Below, in pieces: positions 62,901 through 64,000 of a stretch of DNA of 64,000 bases. The notes beneath the pieces were generated by a model, which made no database searches, had not been told where the DNA came from, and worked only from the letters and a program-made list of their open reading frames with translations. How positions within the stretch are numbered: position 1 is the first letter of the stretch; each line of letters starts with the position of its first letter. This DNA is from Sipunculus nudus (taxonomy: Eukaryota > Annelida > Sipuncula > Golfingiida > Sipunculidae), in the NCBI GenBank assembly GCA_026874595.1, contig CM049307.1:73446643-73510642 (forward strand), in the 5' to 3' direction. The position numbers were made by a program, and so were the translations under genes.

Positions 62901-63296
62901 TGGTCAAAAGTAACATTATTTTCTTTAGGCCAGTGTCATAAAGTTAAGAATTTTGTGTTTATTTTTCTTAACTATGCTAGTTACAACTCAATCGTCACCC
63001 TTTATTCAGAAACCATGGATTTAAACCGTCTTATTTAACATTTAACAAACCTCATATATGAAGCAATTTGATATTATTTAAAGACCTTAAATGAAACCGC
63101 TATATTAAATTTTCAATTCTTTCTTAAAAAGTTCCTGTTGCATTATTATGCGCGTGTTACCTTACAGCCAAATGCCTCGTGTCCAATGTGCAGTGAATCC
63201 ATCACAAGCGACACCCTGAATGAAGTGGCAGAGCTTCAGGATGCAAGTGACCAGACACCAGACGACAGTCAACACATTTGGGAATCAAGTTCAAAG
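40049..63296 (+). CDS. HLTF: HLTF-like SNF2 ATPase / RING ubiquitin ligase gene, 3'-partial, 21 exons
   Basis: The spliced product is 1017 codons so far: HIRAN domain (residues about 38-150), Q-like HQKQALSWM (219-227), motif I DDMGLGKT (270-277), long Ser/Pro/Thr-rich linker (about 307-645), motif Ia region PTLIVCPLSVMSHW (651-664), DEGH box (729-732), LTGTPIQN (756-763), conserved block through QFCCHPRL, and C3HC4 RING (C942, C945, C957, H959, C962, C965, C979, C982). HIRAN + SNF2 + inserted RING is diagnostic of the HLTF/Rad5 family, which remodels stalled forks and polyubiquitinates PCNA in the nucleus. The second helicase lobe is beyond the window. SHPRH and Rad16 lack this N-terminal HIRAN, so HLTF fits best. 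Odd points: HIRAN pocket residues are replaced, and the linker is about 375 residues against roughly 135 in human HLTF. Confidence 0.9.
41569..41670 (+). CDS. HLTF: HLTF-like exon 2 (start of HIRAN)
   Basis: Acceptor TTTTGTCTTTTCCAG; donor GTAAGA. It encodes residues 23-56 with AVFGTFHGTVTG, matching the first HIRAN strand of human HLTF (VLFGSLRGHVVG). After that, human RYYTG is replaced by EINQA. Intron 1 (40115-41568) also holds a 79-codon ORF (41280-41519) without exon borders. Confidence 0.85.
42306..42886. mobile_element. TTAA-flanked MITE, copy 2, in intron 2
   Basis: The left end TTAAAGGGACCTAAGCATG is preceded at 42288 by a near-identical TTAAAGGGACCTAATCAT, so the end is doubled. 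The right end GGTTATGTCTCTTTAA (to 42886) is the inverse of the left. It belongs with the copies at 5659 and 48872 by its ends. No ORF of note. The GC-rich 42430-42720 portion differs from the other copies. Confidence 0.5.
43271..43431 (+). CDS. HLTF: HLTF-like exon 3 (HIRAN core)
   Basis: Acceptor TTATTCTTACAG; donor GTAAGT. Residues 57-110 include DMVYVRKDP and VIVGHLEQGLATAVAAVMD, which align with EMVALQRDP and QVGHLKKELAGALAYIMD of the human domain. The NPYDKNA loop between them is reduced to GGN. Ends after two bases of a codon. Confidence 0.9.
43990..44834 (+). mobile_element. Helitron-like element with CTAG 3' end, in intron 3
   Basis: The right part (44665-44834) is nearly the same as the end of the element at 17240-19444: GACCCACC(T/A)CTTAA, TTTTGATTTTCAGGGTC, AGGTCAAAGGTGAAGGTCAC, GCTGAGCGTCGAGACC, stem GACCC-CT-GGGTC, CTAG (44831-44834), TT. 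To the left are GACCTTGAAGA and AAGGT repeats with a period near 120 bases. The 5' end is unclear. It ends 129 bp before exon 4. Confidence 0.5.
44964..45189 (+). CDS. HLTF: HLTF-like exon 4 (end of HIRAN)
   Basis: Phase forces the acceptor at TCTTTTGTAG (ending 44963) rather than the later TTTTACAG (44973). With it, the codon split at 43431 is completed as Gly and the frame reads VLQKTQTGVTVELILSGIPE. Residues 110-185 finish HIRAN and lead to a Ser/His-rich stretch. The human Phe of the 3'-OH pocket (in NNAFTMPL) is Val here. Donor GTACAA, phase 0. Confidence 0.85.
45666..45740 (+). CDS. HLTF: HLTF-like exon 5
   Basis: 25 codons reading MTTYLDQLFENLKEDDQTAE and on to MEPAK. This aligns almost residue for residue with human MTTEQLKTEFDKLFEDLKED...MEPAE, one of the clearest HLTF signatures. 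Acceptor ATTTATAG, donor GTATAT, phase 0. Confidence 0.93.
46029..47035 (+). repeat. 84-bp tandem array, about 12 copies, in intron 5
   Basis: The unit begins GGGACATCATGGCAGG, contains GCTGATCTTTGGAAATTACT and TGTGTTTCAAAAACAAAATA, and ends CCCCAGACCACAA with TTTTAAA. Units differ by substitutions and A-run length. Parts of the array repeat as blocks of three units (about 252 bp): 46489-46740 is nearly identical to 46741-46990. ORFs inside (MAGADLW...) are by-products. Confidence 0.9.
47413..47578 (+). CDS. HLTF: HLTF-like exon 6 (start of the SNF2 ATPase)
   Basis: Residues 211-266 read KLYKHQKQALSWMVKREN, LPPFW and IYYNTLSQEYSDVPPAS, matching human LLPHQKQALAWMVSREN, LPPFW and LYYNTITNFS. 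HQKQAL is the Q-motif-like element in front of motif I. Acceptor GTGATCCAG, donor GTACTC, ending one base into a Gly codon. Confidence 0.93.
48197..48583 (-). other. Unsupported 128-codon minus-strand ORF in intron 6
   Basis: Long for this AT-rich context and reading FFNDASIEFISFIIEKKCGI with a LSQFVEKLREQC stretch, so it may be transposon-derived. No splice signals, start context or known motif support it. Confidence 0.15.
48872..49312. mobile_element. TTAA-flanked MITE, copy 3, in intron 6
   Basis: The ends TTAAAGGGGCCTAACCACCT and AGGTGATTGGGCACCTTTAA are inverted repeats (17 of 20), each carrying the TTAA target motif. This is the best-preserved copy of the family at 5659-6124, and it ends only 35 bp before exon 7. 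Confidence 0.7.
49348..49469 (+). CDS. HLTF: HLTF-like exon 7 (Walker A / motif I)
   Basis: Completes Gly266 and reads ILADDMGLGKTLTVIALILT, then a PLAVPVEGYIRRSK tail. GLGKT is the ATP-binding P-loop and matches human ILADDMGLGKTLTAIAVILT. Acceptor TGTTTCCAG, donor GTTGGT, phase 0. Confidence 0.95.
50179..50326 (+). CDS. HLTF: HLTF-like exon 8 (linker)
   Basis: Residues 307-355 are a basic, then acidic/serine linker (LEQKMKQAKNKRPAEK ... SLSSSEDTTCTILSNN). The acceptor (CAATGTAG) is modest. The donor GTAGGT at 50327 gives the phase needed by exon 9. The human gene has a similar unconserved basic and serine-rich insert here. Confidence 0.75.
50776..51110 (-). repeat. Dispersed repeat, copy 2 (inverted mate of 25740-26059), in intron 8
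   Basis: Minus-strand reading keeps KSLKMMCTL and FKMRSDTVSYATRFQRALRA, as in the mate with a few changes. Confidence 0.55.
51233..51441. mobile_element. Small MITE with CAGRRGCGGATCCAGG inverted ends, in intron 8
   Basis: Left CAGGGGCGGATCCAGG and right CCTGGATCCGCTTCTG are inverted repeats (14 of 16). GTTCG occurs directly outside both ends and may be the target duplication. The interior has GGTCCAACCCAGGAG-type sequence and G and C runs. A partial copy starts at 33832, and a related fragment at about 51495-51555. Confidence 0.55.
52031..52395. repeat. Dispersed repeat, copy 2 (mate at 21829-22289), in intron 8
   Basis: Same landmarks as the mate, ending GGTCGATATGACGCTA. A CpG-richer segment follows immediately. 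Confidence 0.65.
52396..54130. promoter_or_regulatory. CpG-richer, CCAAT-box-bearing segment in intron 8
   Basis: Contains AGCCAATCAGA (52549), GGCTCCGCCCATTG (52592, a GC-box-like motif), TGATTGGCTC (52918) and TGATTGGAC (52972), two of them in each orientation. CG dinucleotides are denser than elsewhere, through to GAGCCGGGGCCCGG near 54105. It could be an alternative or antisense promoter, or the promoter of a repeat. No downstream exon was identified. Confidence 0.25.
53184..53212. repeat. Perfect 13-bp inverted repeat with 3-base spacer
   Basis: CCACAACTGTGAT, ACG, ATCACAGTTGTGG: a perfect hairpin or dyad in intron 8. The arm contains the E-box-like CAACTG. No function can be read from it. 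Confidence 0.85.
54270..54375 (+). CDS. HLTF: HLTF-like exon 9 (linker)
   Basis: Completes Ser356 and reads ADGVIEVTDDSSEEAQ, then TSIYFDSRDKN. The V(I/V)(E/D)(V/T)(T/D)DSS pattern resembles a SUMO-interacting motif next to acidic serines; this is a suggestion only. Acceptor A-rich then CAG, donor GTGAGA, phase 2. Confidence 0.7.
55318..55370 (+). CDS. HLTF: HLTF-like exon 10 (linker)
   Basis: A 53-base exon between TATTTGTTTTGCAG and GTAAGA. It completes Gly391 and reads QALHNETELGSESFPIQ. Its support is splice-site quality and exact phase fit on both sides. Confidence 0.65.
55550..55625 (+). CDS. HLTF: HLTF-like exon 11 (linker)
   Basis: Reads VDGETSALVIDTSSDISNDG, then SLHNKR. ALVIDTSSD again resembles a hydrophobic-acidic SUMO-interacting pattern like that in exon 9. 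Acceptor TTGCTACAG, donor GTAATT, phase fits both sides. Confidence 0.7.
56399..56478 (+). CDS. HLTF: HLTF-like exon 12 (linker)
   Basis: Completes Arg and reads AVKRPLSHKDDDHSMGPAAD, then VSSSKR. Acceptor CTTTGTAACAG, donor GTAAGA. Weakly complex, with a basic end. Confidence 0.7.
57141..57539 (+). CDS. HLTF: HLTF-like exon 13 (large repetitive linker exon)
   Basis: Residues 461-593. The first half repeats SVASDSPSVAS, SVASDSPTVAS and STVASDLS, a Ser/Asp/Val internal repeat. The second half has an Ala/Gly/His-rich part and a basic end (PKRLNFKKLSPCRPKKRTSG) that looks like a nuclear localisation signal. Acceptor CTCTTATTATCACAG, donor GTAAGT. At 399 bp it is much the longest exon in the gene. 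Confidence 0.8.
57919..58133 (+). CDS. HLTF: HLTF-like exon 14 (linker end and motif Ia)
   Basis: Residues 594-665. It contains a 30-base exact duplication giving two copies of EVTEGPRAPH, then a third partial unit QMTEGPRP, joining directly to TLIVCPLSVMSHWK. The latter matches human TTLIICPLSVLSNW, the motif Ia region. Acceptor TTTCTTCTTCAG, donor GTAAAT, phase 0. Confidence 0.9.
58337..58480 (+). CDS. HLTF: HLTF-like exon 15, followed by a GC donor
   Basis: 48 codons: DQFEEHVEFSVELKI, then PRLLSQQDIVLTTYGTVSAD, AK, matching human DQFGQHIKSDVHLNF and ALLSKQDIVLTTYNIL. The exon ends AAG and the intron begins GCAAGC, a non-canonical GC donor with otherwise good consensus. No GT nearby would keep the frame into exon 16. 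Confidence 0.9.
58680..59400. mobile_element. Broken LINE remnant in intron 15, with halves in opposite orientation
   Basis: On the minus strand, about 58860-58685 reads TLHKNKSD-stop-SDCNN, resembling the LYKNKGDRSDCNNYRG start of a LINE reverse transcriptase. On the plus strand, about 59140-59360 reads ACLQAKTRMRQVLIRQ, then frameshifted LTLQRLIGYFAHACENFRLP and VSLQKTDLVGKD, resembling the palm region following the catalytic aspartates of the same kind of LINE. The two parts point away from each other, so an inversion or two insertions occurred. Non-functional. Confidence 0.55.
59863..59910. repeat. AT microsatellite abutting the exon 16 acceptor
   Basis: 48 bases of alternating A and T run to four bases before the AG at 59915-59916. 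It occupies the place of the polypyrimidine tract. Confidence 0.95.
59917..60049 (+). CDS. HLTF: HLTF-like exon 16 (DEGH box)
   Basis: Reads GKGILRQVEWLRIVLDEGHT, IRNPHAKQT, then RKWILT. DEGH is the Walker B / motif II of this family and matches human RWLRVILDEGHAIRNPNAQQT. Acceptor TTCCAG directly after the AT run, donor GTAAGT, ending one base into Gly758. Confidence 0.95.
60452..60587 (+). CDS. HLTF: HLTF-like exon 17 (motif III)
   Basis: Completes GTPIQNYMKDLYSLVKFLEI and KPLDDHSWWTCMVERPLKSG. Human GTPIQNSLKDLWSLLSFLKLKPF and WWHRTIQRPVTMGD are close. Acceptor ATTTTTACAG, donor GTAAGT, phase 2. Confidence 0.95.
60816..60837. repeat. 22-A homopolymer in intron 17
   Basis: A CTCTCTCTCTC stretch runs into 22 consecutive A. 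It could be the tail of a retroposed sequence, but no unit was identified to its left. Confidence 0.6.
61137..61316 (+). CDS. HLTF: HLTF-like exon 18
   Basis: Reads RVRRLLSAIAMRRVKTQMVN, GKPLLQLPERTV and DPEQRKHYDLMENEGK, matching human RLQSLIKNITLRRTKTSKIK, GKPVLELPERKV and DEERKIYQSVKNEG. This is the LRR..K and LPER block of SNF2 proteins. Acceptor TGAATTCACAG, donor GTGACA, phase 2. Confidence 0.95.
61944..62068 (+). CDS. HLTF: HLTF-like exon 19
   Basis: Reads RLHRQGKLLRYYTKVLAILV, RLRQFCCHPRLVANA. LRLRQxCCH is a Rad5/HLTF hallmark (human LLRLRQICCHTYLLTNA). Acceptor TTTTTATACCGCAG, donor GTAAGT, ending one base into a codon. Confidence 0.95.
62415..62623 (+). CDS. HLTF: HLTF-like exon 20 (RING finger, first six ligands)
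   Basis: After a Gly/Asp/Gln-rich lead, it reads LNSGSHEECPICMRDLRNP, VVTKCVHVFCRACIEGVI. C942, C945, C957, H959, C962 and C965 are six of the eight zinc ligands; human is DEECAICLDSLTVPVITHCAHVFCKPCI. The acceptor is TTTTAGCAG: AG at 62414 or 62417 both work and differ by one residue. Donor GTGGGC, phase 0. Confidence 0.95.
63168..63296 (+). CDS. HLTF: HLTF-like exon 21 (RING end)
   Basis: Reads PNASCPMCSESITSDTLNEV, AELQDASDQTPDDSQHIWES, SSK. CPMC supplies ligands C979 and C982; human is HAKCPLCRNDIHEDNLLE and DMEWTSSSK. Acceptor TACCTTACAG, donor GTCAGT, phase 0. This is the last exon visible; helicase lobe 2 should follow. Confidence 0.95.
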
Positions 63297-64000
63297 GTCA
63301 GTTAAAAGGTTAAGTAAAATATCTAGGTCAATCAATTTTCTTTTACCTACTCCTCCAGATCAGCAGAACTAACGTTTATGCTTGTTATAGGTGAAGAGGT
63401 TCTAATTGTTAATCATGTCAATAATTGTAATTAGGTTGCGTGATAAACACGAACATTCTTTGTATTGGTACATATCTGATTACCAGGATCTTGGCTTATG
63501 AAATGAAGAAAAAAGAGGAAGTGAGAAAACAAAGCAACTCAATATCAACATTTTCAAGGATATAATTGTGCCTTATAGGAAACTCCATAGTCGACCACAG
63601 GCCCCATTGATCCCCCCCCCCCCCCCGATGAAAAGCTATATATATATATATGAATTTTACACAGAATTCAAAGAGACATTCTGATTTTTAAGCAATTTCT
63701 TGTTCACTAAAGTAAGCACTTAGCCACCTCGGGCTATTTAATGCAACTCTCCAATAAAACTGTATTGTAACAAATACAAATATCAAATAAGACTACCTAA
63801 ATTTCCCAGGAGAATGTCCACTAACTGCCCACAATATAAAACACCATTACTTCCCAGGGCCCCGATAAAAAAATCGAATGAAAACGAAACTTTCGCATCT
63901 TAAGTGCCTTACAGGACACAGTCCTTGTCGGCCCGGGCCCTCTCTGCCCCTCATGGCAAAATTTTATAAAACCAAAAAAGAGACTTCTACATTTTAAAAC
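63297..64000 (+). other. Intron 21 of the HLTF-like gene, to the window edge
   Basis: AT-rich with a 15-C run (63612-63626) and a short TA run (63638-63651). I see no exon for helicase motifs IV-VI here. Confidence 0.6.

Noticed and set aside
1-64000. CRISPR array or phage/plasmid system
   Set aside because: The tandem repeats have no unique spacers of constant length, and the gene structure is eukaryotic throughout.

Overview
The window is AT-rich, intron-rich, repeat-dense animal DNA. Introns follow GT-AG rules, coding exons are short (50-400 bp), and most of the sequence is transposon remains, microsatellites and G/C homopolymer runs. The transposon families and the divergence of the one recognisable gene suggest a lophotrochozoan, most likely a bivalve mollusc. 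That placement is inference from style and was not looked up.

The only gene I can name is an HLTF/Rad5-type gene on the + strand. I traced 21 coding exons from a probable start codon at 40049 to 63296, where the gene runs off the window. Joined, they keep one open frame of 3051 bases (1017 codons) through every exon junction. In order they encode a HIRAN domain, the SNF2 ATPase N-lobe (motif I DDMGLGKT, a long linker, motif Ia, DEGH box, LTGTPIQN) and a C3HC4 RING finger. The C-terminal helicase lobe must lie beyond position 64000. HLTF proteins remodel stalled replication forks and act as ubiquitin ligases for PCNA. This copy has a HIRAN domain that lacks most known 3'-OH-pocket residues, an enlarged repetitive linker, one GC-AG intron and an AT microsatellite pressed against a 3' splice site.

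Layout. 1-300: short tandem repeats. 740-4245: two tandem-repeat-bearing Helitron-like elements separated by a foldback. 4871-5551: probable last two exons and poly(A) signal of an unidentified basic protein. 5659-15740: TTAA-flanked, hAT-like and Helitron-like elements plus microsatellites. 16843-25400: more Helitron-like arrays and a CpG-richer patch with divergent ORFs (about 23270-24040). 26060-29640 and 37040-39660: decayed LINE reverse transcriptases on the minus strand. 29758-32006: the clearest complete Helitron-like element, with six 336-bp units. 33429-35318: a Harbinger-like element. 39975-63296: the HLTF-like gene, whose introns hold a 12-copy 84-bp array, TTAA elements, a Helitron-like 3' end and a broken LINE.

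No tRNA, rRNA, CRISPR array or prokaryotic operon was seen. The most useful structural result is that several unrelated-looking tandem-repeat families share one terminal architecture: a 5' end matched by an inverted 3' subterminal copy, then a short stem-loop, then CTAG or CTTG followed by TT.
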